64,000 nucleotides of DNA, from NCBI RefSeq assembly GCF_025370935.1, contig NC_133492.1, forward strand, positions 12,336,682 to 12,400,681. The letters are read 5' to 3'. Made by a program: the position numbers and the translations under genes. The notes beneath the pieces were generated by a model. That model was not told where the DNA came from. It searched no databases and saw nothing but the letters and a program-made list of their open reading frames with translations. Of this stretch, positions 51,152-61,791 are shown piece after piece (positions within the stretch are counted from its first letter, which is position 1; each line of letters opens with the position of its first letter). The DNA comes from Choristoneura fumiferana (taxonomy: Eukaryota > Arthropoda > Insecta > Lepidoptera > Tortricidae).

Positions 51152-51279
51152 CCATTGCCATACTTGTCACACACAACTGACGTTACGTTAGCACGCTGAG
51201 TCGTTAGCACGTCACGTCACATTTAGACAAAGTGGTGGTGAAAGAGCAAGATTAGAAGTTAATTGGGCAATATCGATTT

Positions 51280-51705
51280 TAAGGTAATTTAAAACTATCA
51301 AAGTTCCAAGCCACAATTTTAAAACTATCAAAGTATCAAGCCACAATTTTAAAACTAACAAAGTACTGAGACAACCAAGCCAAGCAACATTTTTAAAACT
51401 GTCAATGTGCCAGCCAAGCGGCAATTTTAAATATATGAAAGCTTCAAGCCACAATTTTATAACTATCAGTTGAGTTCTTAGACTTCAGAGTAAAAATTTG
51501 ATCAAAAATATGTGAACACGACTCTATCTTATAGTGTAGAAGCGTGTTCAGATATTTTTGAATTTTTGCTCAGAAGTTTTATAAACTCGACTGTACCAAG
51601 CCACAATTTTAAAACTATCAAAGCGCTGAGCCATTTTTTAAAACTATCAAAGTATTAAGACACAATTTTGAACTATCAAAGTACCCACATTTTTATCAAA
51701 GCCGC
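51280..51705 (+). repeat. minisatellite, about 30-bp units
   Basis: About ten diverged units of type AATTTTAAAACTATCAAAGT-nTCAAGCCAC. It is interrupted at 51467-51593 by a small MITE. Units vary from about 22 to 44 bp. Confidence 0.85.
51467..51593. mobile_element. 127-bp MITE inside the minisatellite
   Basis: Ends CAGTTGAGTT and AACTCGACTG are inverted. The core GTGAACACGACTCTATCTTA and GAAGCGTGTTC pair with each other. It is related in its AAAAATATNTGAAC core to the 25.5- and 45.8-kb MITEs. Confidence 0.75.
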
Positions 51706-51709
51706 TCAA

Positions 51710-52880
51710 CTTTTCGGTACTCCCGAATAAAGTGACATCCATCCAGTCTCTTAAGAGTTTCTTAGTCATCAAATTCATTGCAATCGTCCAGGAGTCTCCT
51801 GAGGTCACTTGGAGTTGGTTCATGACGTGATGGATGGGTGTGTCCCGGGCAGCTTCGAGTGATGGACGGACTTCATTGAAAAGGTTTACATTTAATTTTA
51901 TTTACGTAGTACCTACAGCTACAACATTGACAGAAAATGCAAGGTTAATTTATTACAAGACACAGGTTGCCATCATACATAAGAGCTGACTAATTGCTCA
52001 AAAATTTCTAAAAACAGTACAGCTAGACAAGGCGTTTATGATGACAGACTATGCATATTTTACACTGATCTAAAAAAATACTGGCCTTCGGGAATTAAGC
52101 TTGTAAGGTAACTGTAAAATATGGCATGTATAAGCATCTAAACATTTCCATTTCCTTTTCTGTCTTCTTTTAATAATTTGATTTGTGACTCGTGATAAAT
52201 ACCATCTCGAAACGTCATCTTTTTCTATTCCATTTAATTATGATTTGATCCCGTTTTGTGCTAAACTTCTACAAACACAAATTCTTCAAATAATGCACAA
52301 GTTGGAGCTCATTATTTTTTGTCAAAGTCGATGAAAAACGGCCAATATCTTTGCGGTCCGCTTGCGCTATTCCCGACGTACAAAATTTATTTAGTTCTTT
52401 TTTAAAAATAGCTGAGAATATTTTCTTGAAAATGGTAAAAACTCTCGGACCGTGCCATTAAAAAGCTGCCTTAGTGATAAAAATGTTTCAAGGGGTGTTT
52501 TAAGGGTACCTTTATTAAATATTAAATTGCGCGAGGCGTCGTCGAAAACTAAACTGTAGTTTGGCATTTGAGATTTTTTAAGTACCGTTTTTGAAAGTAA
52601 TTAAGATTATAAATTAATTATGCTTCAGTAATTTTCATTTCGGCGAACACTGACAAAAGCTCAAAGATCAAGTCATGGATTGTTAATTGGTAGATATTAT
52701 TTCGTGAATGGATTAGGTATGTAAATAGTAGGTATACTACGGAGGTAATTCATACTTTATCGGTACCTACTGTTCGTAATTATAACCTAACCTACGTTCC
52801 TGGTAGCTGTTCCTTTGATGTATGGGATCCCATTTCGAACTTAACTAACAAACGTATCTATTATAAAGCCGACAGCACAC
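51710..52880. other. 1.2 kb without a recognisable feature
   Basis: Nothing supported. Confidence 0.4.
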
Positions 52881-52888
52881 TAAAAATA

Positions 52889-53073
52889 ATAGTACCGTAA
52901 GGTCGGGGTACTTTGACCTATTGGGGGGTTACTTTGGCCCATTAGGAAACCACATAGAAACGTGATCGACCAATTATCACCAACTACATGGCAAAGAGAC
53001 ATATTCTCTAAACAATAAAAATAAAGGCCAAAGTTACCCTTCAAGGCGAACATATCCCAACCTTATGGTACTG
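52889..53073. mobile_element. MITE (GGCCAAAGTTACCC family), copy 2
   Basis: TAGTACCGTAAGGTCGGGGT is mirrored by CCCAACCTTATGGTACTG, and GGTTACTTTGGCCCAT by GGCCAAAGTTACCC. Same family as 39228-39437. Confidence 0.8.
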
Positions 53074-53329
53074 TGAACGGAAATTTTTCTCACTGCCTGT
53101 TTTAGTCTGTACCTACCATAACAATTACGTTATACCAGGAGTCAAACATAGTCTATTAATTAACCGAAGTATGGGGCTAATAATGGCTGTGGTTATGAGT
53201 ATAATTATAATTGCGTTACATATCAAAAGCTTCCCCGGCTAATAATGTTGCCTTGTGATTTACGGAATATCTCAGCTGAGATTAAAGAAAGTTATTTTTG
53301 TTTAATGTTCTCGTCGCATCATGTCACAT

Positions 53330-53472
53330 CGTGAGGATACCTGCGAAGCAATTCAATGGTGCGTGTCGAATTCTCAATCCGCACTGGGCCCGCGTGGGAA
53401 CCATGGCCCAAGCCCTCTTGTTCTGAGAGGAGGCCTGTGCCCAGCAGTGGGACGTATATAGGCTGGGAAGGA
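53330..53472 (+). mobile_element. SINE family A, 5'-truncated
   Basis: CATCGTGAGGATACCTGCGA, CAATCCGCACTGGGCCCGCG, GGCCCAAGCCCTCTTGTTCT, CCCAGCAGTGGGACGTATAT, then GGCTGGGAAGGAGG. The usual (TGATGA) tail is replaced by GGAAGGAGG repeats. Confidence 0.88.
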
Positions 53473-53609
53473 GGAGGGAAGGAGGTTCTACGCGATGTTA
53501 TTTAAAGTGTATTTATACGCCTTATTTAAATTTGTTTGTCTTTATTCGTCAATTTGACAGGCAAAGAAAAACCGTTTTTATAAACAGACCTGTAACTTTT
53601 TACCCGACT

Positions 53610-54200
53610 GCCCGAAGGAGGGTTATGTTTTTCGAGCATAGGTATGTATGTATGTATGTATGTATGTGGGTATGTATGTCAATTTCTTTGGTCCTCGCTG
53701 CAGCCTAAACAGCTAGACTGATTTTAACATATGAGGTATCATTGGATTCGTCATAACTGTTGGAGTGATATAGGCTATATAATATTTCAATATGGCGTCT
53801 GTGAAAAAAATATGGCGGAGGAATGAAAATAAAATTTGTATTGTAACAATATGGGTATCAAATGAAAGCTAATAATTAGCCCATTCTAAATATATGTGGG
53901 TTATAATACTTTTAATCTACCGTTTTCACATTAATATCAAAAAAGTGTAAAATAAAACATTAAATTAAAAAAATCAAAAAGCCCGACTGCCAAAACTAAA
54001 AGGAAGAAAATAAGTCTAGTGGTCTAGAACTCTGTTAAGTAGCTAATTTAAAGTTCAACAGTCGGGACCCAGGATCGTGATGCTCAAAAACTCTTAGTAC
54101 CTAATGGGTCCCGACTGTTGAACTTTAAATTAGCTACTTAACAGAGTTCTAGACCACTAGACTTATTTTCTTCCTTTTAGTTTTGGCAGTCGGGCTTTTT
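53610..54200. mobile_element. CCCGACTGCC-ended element carrying the 105-bp palindrome
   Basis: The left end ACCCGACTGCCCGAAGGAGG is followed by a (GTAT)n run (53640-53680). The right end GGCAGTCGGGC is its partial inverse. ATATGGCGTCTGTGAAAAAA and ATGGGTATCAAATGAAAGCT lie within. A degenerate relative lies at 301-417. No coding. Confidence 0.6.
53640..53680. repeat. (GTAT)n microsatellite
   Basis: About nine GTAT units with one GTGG interruption. Confidence 0.9.
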
Positions 54201-54209
54201 GATTTTTTT
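53967..54209. repeat. perfect palindrome, 105-bp arms, 33-nt spacer
   Basis: 53967-54071 and 54105-54209 are exact reverse complements over all 105 bases. The inner edge is GTCGGGACCCA / TGGGTCCCGAC and the outer edge AAAAAAATC / GATTTTTTT. The spacer 54072-54104 is not paired. Confidence 0.97.
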
Positions 54210-54214
54210 TATTT

Positions 54215-54575
54215 ATCAAAAGGGGTAAACAACTGAATTAACTGTTTAATTAATTACATGTAACTGGTGAAAAACACATTATAAATAATGAAAGAGGTTA
54301 GTAGACGTCACAGGGACCGAAGAACTGGCAGCTTCCTCGGAAAAAGAATAAGGTTAGCTATTCAAAGAGGGTACGCTGCCAGCATCTTCGGTAGGTACTT
54401 TGCAAGGGGACTGCTTTAAATATTATATTATTTTTTTAACATATTTCAAGTTTAGGATAGTTGTATTGTATGCAAAAAGACGTAAGTAATTTAGTTTAAG
54501 AAAACTTAAACAATTAAAGATCAATGTCACAATTTTTTCACTTCTACAAAATATACCTATTCCGTACAAAATATG
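54215..54575. other. no recognisable feature
   Basis: AT-rich, nothing supported. Confidence 0.4.
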
Positions 54576-54581
54576 TTTAAA

Positions 54582-54840
54582 AAACTGGCCAAGAGCGTGT
54601 CGGACACGCACGAAATAGGGTTCCGTAGCCATTACGAAAAAAATAAGTAATATTTTTCTAAGGATTTCGTATTTTATACGGAATCTTCCAAGTTTAGGTA
54701 TATTTTATACCTTAGGCTGCTATTTACTCTTAAACTACTAATAATTCTCAAGCAAACTTAGCCGTTACCTATAGTTTTCCTTGAAAGTTTAATACTTACG
54801 AGTACTACCATCCTGAATTTTTTTTAATTTTTCCACCCAC
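54582..54840 (+). repeat. third copy of the GGCCAAGAGCG / GGGTTCCGTAGCC repeat
   Basis: AACTGGCCAAGAGCGTGTCG, AATAGGGTTCCGTAGCC and GGATTTCGTATTTTATACGG match the copies at 13.7 and 48.5 kb. Right half missing, broken at about the same place as the 48.5-kb copy. Confidence 0.8.
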
Positions 54841-54844
54841 CATA

Positions 54845-57050
54845 TACCTGGAATACCTGGGTATATTTTGTAGCAGCGAAAAATGAGTTTATGACATTGA
54901 CCTTTAATTGTTTAAGTTTATAGTCAGTTCTAGGACCATTTTCTAATAGTGTCTATGTATTTTTATGTTATTGCTATTGCTGTTATCAACAAATGTTTTT
55001 CTTTCTTTCTTCCTGAAATTACATATCGGTTGTAACACACTGTAAGTTGAAGACGATTGATGATGATATGCCCAATTAATTTTAACAGCTAGTGCTAACA
55101 GTGCCAGTAACGGCTGTAAAGCGGGCTCGCCACACATAAATAATGCACATGATATATGTTGCTGGTTGCCAAGACCCAATACTCGGGGTGATTCGGGCAC
55201 CACGTCCGACGACGATACATATTTCATCCTGACTGCTCCAGCGCAAGCTATAAGCGATAGAGATTTTTATAAACTGTTCGCCAAAAGTTAATAAAATCAG
55301 AGATACATCTATCTGTCGATCTATCTAATACCTTTATTACTCACAAGTGCCCAAAGTTCTCAGGCAGATAATGAAAAAATAACAATAATCACAAATCTAA
55401 CTTCATAATTATATTATGTAGGTACTACCACCCGTGAGCAAACTTAAACTACCTGTATAATTTTCCTCTTTAATTATTATTCAATTTAAAATAAGAACGA
55501 AGTTAACAACACGGTTATTTTATTAGCTCTGAATACCTTTAATTATGAACGAAGGAAATTACTTTTATGTCTGGGTGTCCTGTTAAATGGTGTTTTTTTT
55601 TTGCTAAAATTATTCAAAAACAAAAGACTAAGTACAGCAAGACAATTTTTGGACCACTCGTCAACAAATTGAATTAAAGTCTGCGGGTGTTGCCTCTTAG
55701 TTTCACACTGACAGTTGGCAGCTAGGACCCTCTGCTACCTTTGATTTACGTACTCCACCTCATCTATAAATGACTAGCGTTCTGTCACTCAACACTGCCC
55801 GGATTTTTCTCCCTTCGGTAACACAAGGAAAAAGAGGGTTGTTTTAGTAGTTCTTTTGCCCGCCCAGCTGTGGGCTAAGACGATATATTTATACATTATT
55901 TATTGTAATAAAACGTAGTAAAAGACAGTAGCTAAGATCGGTGTTTTAAAATTTTAGTCATTGAACGTAACTTAAATATGAATAATTTCTGCACATCACG
56001 GAGTAAAACTATGCTTAATATCTCAATACGACATCTATTGGCTCGGCGGTTTTAGCGTGAATAAGTAATGGACAGACGGACGCACAAACTGTCAGTATGA
56101 TGGGTTTCTCTAGCTACATTTACTTGTACATTTACTTTGTTTTACTTTATTATATAATTTATTCTCTTTTTTTTGTGATTTTTGACATTTTATTTTATTT
56201 TATTGTACAACTGTTTTTTTTATTATAATTATGATTAATGTTTTTTTGTATATGATTGTTTACTTGCATTTATTGATAGATCTTGAAAGTGAATTTGAAA
56301 TCAATACCTATGTTAAATAGATTAGCCAGGATTTTTCCACAAGCTTTTATTTCAAGTGAAACGTTTACAACATAAATTTGACTGTGGTCGGATTGACTTG
56401 ATACTGTTATTAGGTTTGCAAGTATAAATATAGTCAGAAAAAACCTATTATTAAAAAATAATTAATTTTTTAGTCTAGGCATTAACTTGTTACTAAAATA
56501 TCAGGTCTTTGCCATCACTTCACTTCTCTTCTCCAAGTTCCGTCAAACCCGTTCATGCTTTATTATTATGATTGAGTAATTCCAAACATCTTCATATCAC
56601 AAACGTTCCCAATTAAAGAGAAGTAGGAAGAATAGGATTGCAACTACCTAAAGAAACATTGAGCTTCTGCTCTGCACCGTTCCCAGTGCTGGAATATAAA
56701 CTCGCCTCGTGTCATCCAAGTTTAGATTGCGCGAAATTATGGCTGACTGCTAGGCTAGCATAATTGTGGAGCCTTAATTTTTGCTATTTTACATAAATAA
56801 AATGATAGGGCACGTTACGGAACTTTCCGCTAAGTAAATTGTTAGGTACACATTAATACCTACTATTACTAACTTGCGAGTAGCTTGTGCCCGCAACTTC
56901 GTTCACGTTAACCATAAGAATCGGCAATTGAATTTAAATCCCATGATTTTGCCAAATTCCCAAAAATACATCTTTTATTTTCATTAAAGTCGCACCATTG
57001 TAGGTAGGAAATATTTACGTCTGCACAATTGTACAAATTTCTATTTTCCC
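54845..57050. other. 2.2 kb, only Helitron scraps
   Basis: GGCTCGGCGGTTTTAGCGTG near 56040 and TGTGCCCGCAACTTCGTTCA near 56888 are Helitron-like remnants. No gene is supported. Confidence 0.4.
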
Positions 57051-57067
57051 CGAAATATAAACTAAAC

Positions 57068-57379
57068 AAAAAAAAAACCATGGTGGCCAAGTGTTTGACC
57101 TATCGCCTCTCAAGCAGAGGTTCGTGGGTTCAAACCCCGGCCCGCACCTTTGGGTTTTTCGAAATTCATGTGCGATATTAAATTTGAAATTTACCACGAG
57201 CCACGATTTATGGTGAAGGAAAACATCGTAAGGAAACCTGCACACACCTGTGAAGTAACTCAATGGTATGTGTGAAGTTCCCAATCCGCACTGGGCCCGC
57301 GTGGGAACTACGGCCCAAGCCCTCTCATTCTAAGAGGAGCCTGTGCCCAGCAGTGGAACGTAAATAGGCTGGAATGATG
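57068..57379 (+). mobile_element. full-length tRNA-headed SINE (family A) with 11-bp duplication
   Basis: After an A run, the head CCATGGTGGCCAAGTGTTTG has box A, GGGTTCAAACCCCGG is box B, the body runs through CGAAATTCATGTGCG, GAAGGAAAACATCGTAAGG, CCGCACTGGGCCCGCGTG and ends GGCTGGAATGATGA. ATAAACTAAAC occurs at 57057-57067 and 57380-57390, exactly flanking the insert. It is inserted in otherwise unremarkable DNA. Confidence 0.93.
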
Positions 57380-57394
57380 ATAAACTAAACTGAC

Positions 57395-58295
57395 ACCACT
57401 ACAAATTGTATACATAATCCCACCAATCAGGGAAGTCTCTTGTCTAAACAAAGTACCGTTGGCAGGCTCAAAAAACTACAGACTCGTTGGTATGAAGGTT
57501 GCTCTTAGATAGTTACATATTATATTCTGACGACTTGCTTGATAAATCGGATCTTGGTCAGTTCAAAATACTTAAGAAAACACAACGTGACAGTGACAAT
57601 ATGAACAGACACCAAAACAGGTCATTCTATGTAACTCTCCCAGGAATCCTTCATTGTAGAACCAGCGAGCGTCTAATCCCACAAGTGGGACGCAGAAACA
57701 TTCCCGGTGCTGGCAAATATCAATTATTAATTAGCTACCAACTTGCACGTACTGAATTTCGCATTGTGCTTACACGGCACTTAGTTGAAAGTTTGAAAGT
57801 GTCATGTTTGCTAATTCACCGACTAGAATTTCCGATACAGCTGGAACTTTAGCCGGGAACCGAATTTGGAATATTTGAAAATATTAAATGCAATTTGGAA
57901 AGTAGCTAATTTAAGAAAAACCCTGGCATACGGGTTGGTAAATTTGTAGGTATCTTAAAATATCCAGTGTTAGCAGAGTCATGATTTTAAGCAAAATGTA
58001 AGCAGTGTGGTGTAATTATAGAAAGGGAGAAGTAAGTTCTGAAATCCTAACAGATAATGTGTGAATAAAAGAGTGTACATGAAACAACCTGCCCAAATGC
58101 GAGTTTAATCCGAACAATAAAGGTTACGTACAAATTTAAAGGAATATCTAGTGTTAACTAGTTAAGATTGCTCAGACTTTTCTCATTGGTTAAAACATTG
58201 ATCGTCCTTCCTCGTCAAACTAAACAACATTGTTTCAACGACTTTTAAAAATAATGGGAGTCTTTGAATTTTCCTTTTTTTATACAAATTAAATC
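57395..58295. other. no recognised gene
   Basis: A 117-codon open frame (57499-57852, plus) has no domain I recognise. A TATCCAGTGTTAGCAGAG block at about 57958 recurs at 62882, so 57900-58030 is a remnant of the GGCCAAGTGCGAG repeat group. Confidence 0.35.
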
Positions 58296-58299
58296 TACC

Positions 58300-58530
58300 T
58301 ATCAATGTAACGCCATCCTGAACACAACTGACGTCGTTTGTCACGCTTTTGGTCACGCTACAAACGTCAAGCATTTTGCTTTTCATTGCTACTTCGAATA
58401 AAATTTAAAGTGTAATAAAAATAAAAAATAAAAATTATTTATAAAATTCTCTGAACTATTGTTGTTCAGTTTGAGGAGTATGATATATGTTTTAATTATT
58501 TGCTCTTATTACAGGTCAGACCCGATATAC
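58300..58530 (+). repeat. third copy of the CAGAACCGGGG repeat, 3' part
   Basis: AACTGACGTCGTTTGTCACG, TTTAAAGTGTAATAAAAATA, GAACTATTGTTGTTCAGTTT and TTAATTATTTGCTCTTATTA match 36610-36780. Confidence 0.75.
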
Positions 58531-58539
58531 CTCACCATG

Positions 58540-58890
58540 TCGAAAATACAAACTGAAATATAGATACTTACACAGAAAAACCAGAAAAAGAGACCAGCGC
58601 TGGAAATCTCTTGTCCGGGTGAGTGGTTAGTTCCAATGGGGAGTTGAAAGTTTCTCGATGAGGGCTACAACATAGATGTCGCTAGTGTCGCTGCTTAAGT
58701 GACTAAATAAGAAACAAACAAGCTGAAATATGTGGTGGATAGGAGAAATTCGTGTCTGTACTCCTATCCAGTGGTGGTGTAGGGGTATGGCACGCTTCAC
58801 GGAATGCTGAGGACCTGGGTTCGATTCCCACCAGCGCTGGTCTCTTTTTCTGGTTTTTCTGTACATCTATATTTCAGTTTGTATTTTCGA
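58540..58890. mobile_element. about 350-bp element with 60-bp TIRs and Pol III-like boxes
   Basis: TCGAAAATACAAACTGAAAT, ATAGAT... ACAGAAAAACCAGAAAAAGA, GACCAGCGCTGG at the left is mirrored by CCAGCGCTGGTCTCTTTTTC, TGGTTTTTCTGTACATCTAT, ATTTCAGTTTGTATTTTCGA. Next to the right arm is a tRNA-like segment: box A-like GTGTAGGGGTATGG (58778-58790), then CACGCTTCACGGAATGCTGA, then box B GGGTTCGATTCCC (58817-58829). The right arm begins where a tRNA acceptor stem would be. The anticodon-arm-like part can pair (CTTCA/TGAGG) but its loop has 8 bases, so it is not a normal tRNA. Confidence 0.8.
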
Positions 58891-59162
58891 TATAGATTTT
58901 ACGGGATGACCGTGTATACGATAAAAGTAACAAAATTTGGAGTTGAAATAAAAAATATAAAAATGACTCCAAAAACCAATCTTAGTATCTTCTCATGGTT
59001 ATATTATAAAAACGAATTATGAAATACACGTTATGTATAAAATTTGAGCTATCCTCAGAAGCGAAACCCTAAAAAAGCATCTGAGAATTTGCATAAATTG
59101 CTTTTTCTTTGCGTTTGTCGTTTGAGTGGAACTAAATAATAAACTTTACGGGCCTACAAGTC

Positions 59163-59296
59163 AGAGGGGCTACTTCAAAATTCGTAAATCAAAGTTCGTA
59201 TCGTACCGTCCCTCTCACTCTCGTATTAAATAATATTAGCGTCAGCGAGACTGCAAGATACGAAGTTCAAATTTCGCACTTCGTAATATAGGGCCA
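59163..59296. mobile_element. MITE (TACGAAATTCG family), copy 2
   Basis: AAAGTTCGTATCGTACCGTC, CCTCTCACTCTCGTATTAAA, TAGCGTCAGCGAGACTGCAA and ATACGAAGTTCAAATTTCGC match 36104-36247. Confidence 0.85.
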
Positions 59297-59519
59297 GGGC
59301 TCGGCTAAGCTCTGCTTTTACGCCCGACAATTATGCAGCGGGGCTTATATCACATTTTACGGCCACTGTAAAACAAAATGGAGTGAAGCGGACTGTGTCG
59401 TGTTACTTAAGACCATCTGTGAGAAATGGGGTTTATGGGTGTGGGAAATAGCTGTTTGCGATTAAACTAAAAATGAAGGTTTATTTTCCCCCATAGGAGA
59501 GATTAATCGGAGTCTCGTC

Positions 59520-59813
59520 TCGGCCTATATACGCCCTACCACAGCGCACAGGCCTTCGTTCAAAATGAGAGGGCTTGGGCTGTAGCTCCCACGCGGAACC
59601 AGGTGGATCGGGAACTTCACACAAACCAATAAATTTCTACGCCGGTGTGTACAGTTTTCTCACGATGTTTTCCTTCACCGTAACTCGAGGTAAATTTTAA
59701 ATGTAATTTCGCACATGAATTTAGAAAAACTCAGAGGTGCGAGTCAGGGTAAGAAACCCACGGTGCTCTACTTGAGAAGCCATAGATAAAACCACTAGAC
59801 CACGACGGCTTAA
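59520..59813 (-). mobile_element. tRNA-headed SINE (family A), diverged full-length copy
   Basis: In reverse: CGGCCTATATACGCCCTACC, GAGGGCTTGGGCTGTAGCTC, ACGATGTTTTCCTTCACCGT, ATGAATTTAGAAAAACTCAG, GGTGCTCTACTTGAGAAGCC, CCACTAGACCACGACGGCT. Box B is degraded (TCAGGGTAAGAAACCCAC). Confidence 0.88.
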
Positions 59814-59866
59814 TCTAAGAATTGATACGTTAATTTTATTAATGGTCTCATTAAGGTTGCGTACAG

Positions 59867-60004
59867 ATCGGATAGTAGGAAAGCCGTCACCGTACTCGTA
59901 GCTTGCCGTCCCGCTGACGCTTACATTATTTAATACGAGAAAGAAAGGGTCGGTATGATACGAACTTCGATTTTCAAATTTCGTAGTAACCCCCCCTGAC
60001 TCTG
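59867..60004. mobile_element. MITE (TACGAAATTCG family), copy 3, inverted
   Basis: CCGTCCCGCTGACGCTTACA, TTATTTAATACGAG, GATACGAACTTCGATTTTCA, AATTTCGTAGTAACCCCCCC are the reverse complement of the other two copies. Confidence 0.85.
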
Positions 60005-60144
60005 GTAACGCGCGAAACAAGATCGTCTGACGTCATACTTCAATACAGTTCCGTATATATGTAGACTTGCTCAAAGTTTACCTACGCAATGTATAGTAAA
60101 ATATACCAAACAAATCTGCAAAAACATGTTTGATTATGCCTTCA

Positions 60145-61012
60145 CCTCACTAATATTATAAACGCGAAAGTTTGCAAGTCTGTTTGTTTATTTGTTTGTT
60201 ACCTTTTCACGTCTATACCGCTGAACCGATTTAGTTGAAATTCGATATACACAGTGGCGTGGCCCCGTAACAACTCGATTCCCACCGGCTTGCTTAAATT
60301 TTGACCCACTCGCCCACATCCGCCCTTTCTACTATTTTTATTATTTCTATTATACTCTCCTCTTTATAATATTTTTCACTTCGGTTAGTATACAAATGCA
60401 TCATAAAACCCATCTGGACATATGGCATTCAACTCTTGGGATCTGCCAGTAACTCCAACCTGGAGATCCTACAAAGGTTTCAGAACAATGTCCTAAAGGT
60501 GGGTACTGACCAACGTTACGAGGTGTAATTACCCACCTTTAAAGCACAGACTCGTTTATAGTATAGTATATAGTATACGTTTGCACAGCTTAGCTTTGTT
60601 TCCCTTGAGCCATTTTAGTTTAGTTTATAATTTAGTGTAATTATTTATATTATACAAATTTAAATACTTAAGTCTTTTCTGAGCAACCATAATGATACTA
60701 GTTCATTGGTGGAAACTGTTTTGGCTTTTGTGTTATCGAAATTTAAATATTTATGTGTATTATTTTTTTGCTGTTTGTTTCCCTTTATCAATAAATAAAA
60801 AAAAATACAAAATTCAGGCTATCTGATTATGTATGACTCAAGTGATTGATTGCAGATTTAAGAAACAAAAAACTTCTGTCTACCAAAAATTTTGACGCAA
60901 TGCCCCTGGTATAGTCCCGGGGAAGGACATAGGACAATTTTTATCCCGGGAAATTAAAAGTTCCTGCGGCATAGCGATAAAGAAATTCTACGCGGACAAA
61001 GTCATGGGCAAC
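60145..61012 (+). mobile_element. Helitron copy split by a retroelement insertion
   Basis: Starts TCACTAATATTATAAACGCG and GAACCGATTTAGTTGAAATT; resumes at about 60912 with AGTCCCGGGGAAGGACATAG, TTTTTATCCCGGGAAATTAA, ATTCTACGCGGACAAAGTCA. The CTAG end is not preserved. Confidence 0.65.
60385..60812 (+). pseudogene. Jockey-type LINE relic with poly(A)
   Basis: The plus strand encodes IKPIWTYGIQLLGSASNSN and LEILQRFQNNVLKV, the conserved Jockey reverse-transcriptase C-terminal block, then jumps by deletion into a 3' UTR that ends CAATAAATAAAAAAAAATAC. The rest of the polymerase is absent. It lies inside a Helitron copy. Confidence 0.8.
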
Positions 61013-61019
61013 ATGGGCC

Positions 61020-61123
61020 AGGACAACCGCAATGACACATATCTTACCTAATAATATTGTTGTGTCTTGTGTAGTGTTGTCTATTGCTGTGTTGTGAATA
61101 AATGTATTTCTTTCTTTCTTTCA
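61020..61123 (+). mobile_element. LINE 3' end with (TTTC)n tail
   Basis: GTGTTGTCTATTGCTGTGTT, GTGAATAAATGTATTTCTTT then (CTTT)n to 61123. AATAAA precedes the tail. 5'-truncated. Confidence 0.55.
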
Positions 61124-61129
61124 ACAGCT

Positions 61130-61785
61130 AGAAGTACAATATTTACTACGAAGATGGATAATTCAGGTAAGTCTGAATAATTTGTTATAACAAGGTGTCA
61201 GTTCATCTACACTGCCTCATTTTGTTCATCCTACGAAGTAATGTGCTCATTCGTTCGTTCAATCTTCTGAGACGTTTAACCTTTCGTCAGGATAGTTAAT
61301 ATAATACAATTTCAACATATTAACATTATATTAAGATTGTCCGAGGAGTCCGATACGGTCAAGTACTGGTTCGTTTTGCGTCATAGAGAACTAAAACAAT
61401 TATTTTCATTTGTGTAGGTATTTAGGTTACGTTTAACTTTTAATGCTTAGTATAAAGGGTCACGCGTTTTATGACACAGGATACAGGAACAAAATACCTA
61501 ATTGTAAATTTCAGTAATACGTTTGACAAGATTGGGGGGGTTATACTGACGCACATTATGGATGGCCCCATGTAATGCCTAAAAAGTGGAAAAACAAAAT
61601 TTTGATAAGCATTTTTTAAGGGTACCACGTAAACCTAGGCTAGCCGTAAACAAAGCAACAAAAAATGGCAATTGGCATTGGCAACAACAAATTAAAATAA
61701 TTTAAGAGCTTGTAACATGACCATATGTAACGTAACAGCAAAGAACATGTAACATAACATTACAATTATTTCGGCCACCAAAAGA
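61130..61785. other. no recognisable feature
   Basis: Nothing supported. Confidence 0.4.
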
Positions 61786-61791
61786 TCTATA

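Larger units (their letters stand above)
50027..51190 (-). mobile_element. CR1 (Zenon-like) LINE 3' region with hairpin array
   Basis: On the minus strand the end reads CGGCCTATTTACTGAATAAA then TCATTTGAATTTGAATTTGA, an AATAAA followed by an (ATTTGA)n tail. The adjoining GACGTGTAAAAGTGCCCATT and TTCTTGGCAATGATGGTCTT blocks are ones I associate with Zenon-type CR1 3' UTRs of Lepidoptera. No reverse transcriptase remains, so the copy is 5'-truncated; the outer boundary is uncertain and the (CA)n at 51054-51151 may be part of it. The UTR carries seven hairpins described separately. Confidence 0.7.

Noticed and set aside
50933..51210. CV-repeat frames
   Set aside because: Translation of the (CA)n microsatellite.
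57499..57852. 117-codon plus frame
   Set aside because: No recognisable domain, repeated context, and length close to what chance gives in 64 kb.
58770..58840. Functional tRNA gene
   Set aside because: The anticodon-type loop has 8 bases, the acceptor stem does not close properly, and the segment sits inside inverted ends.
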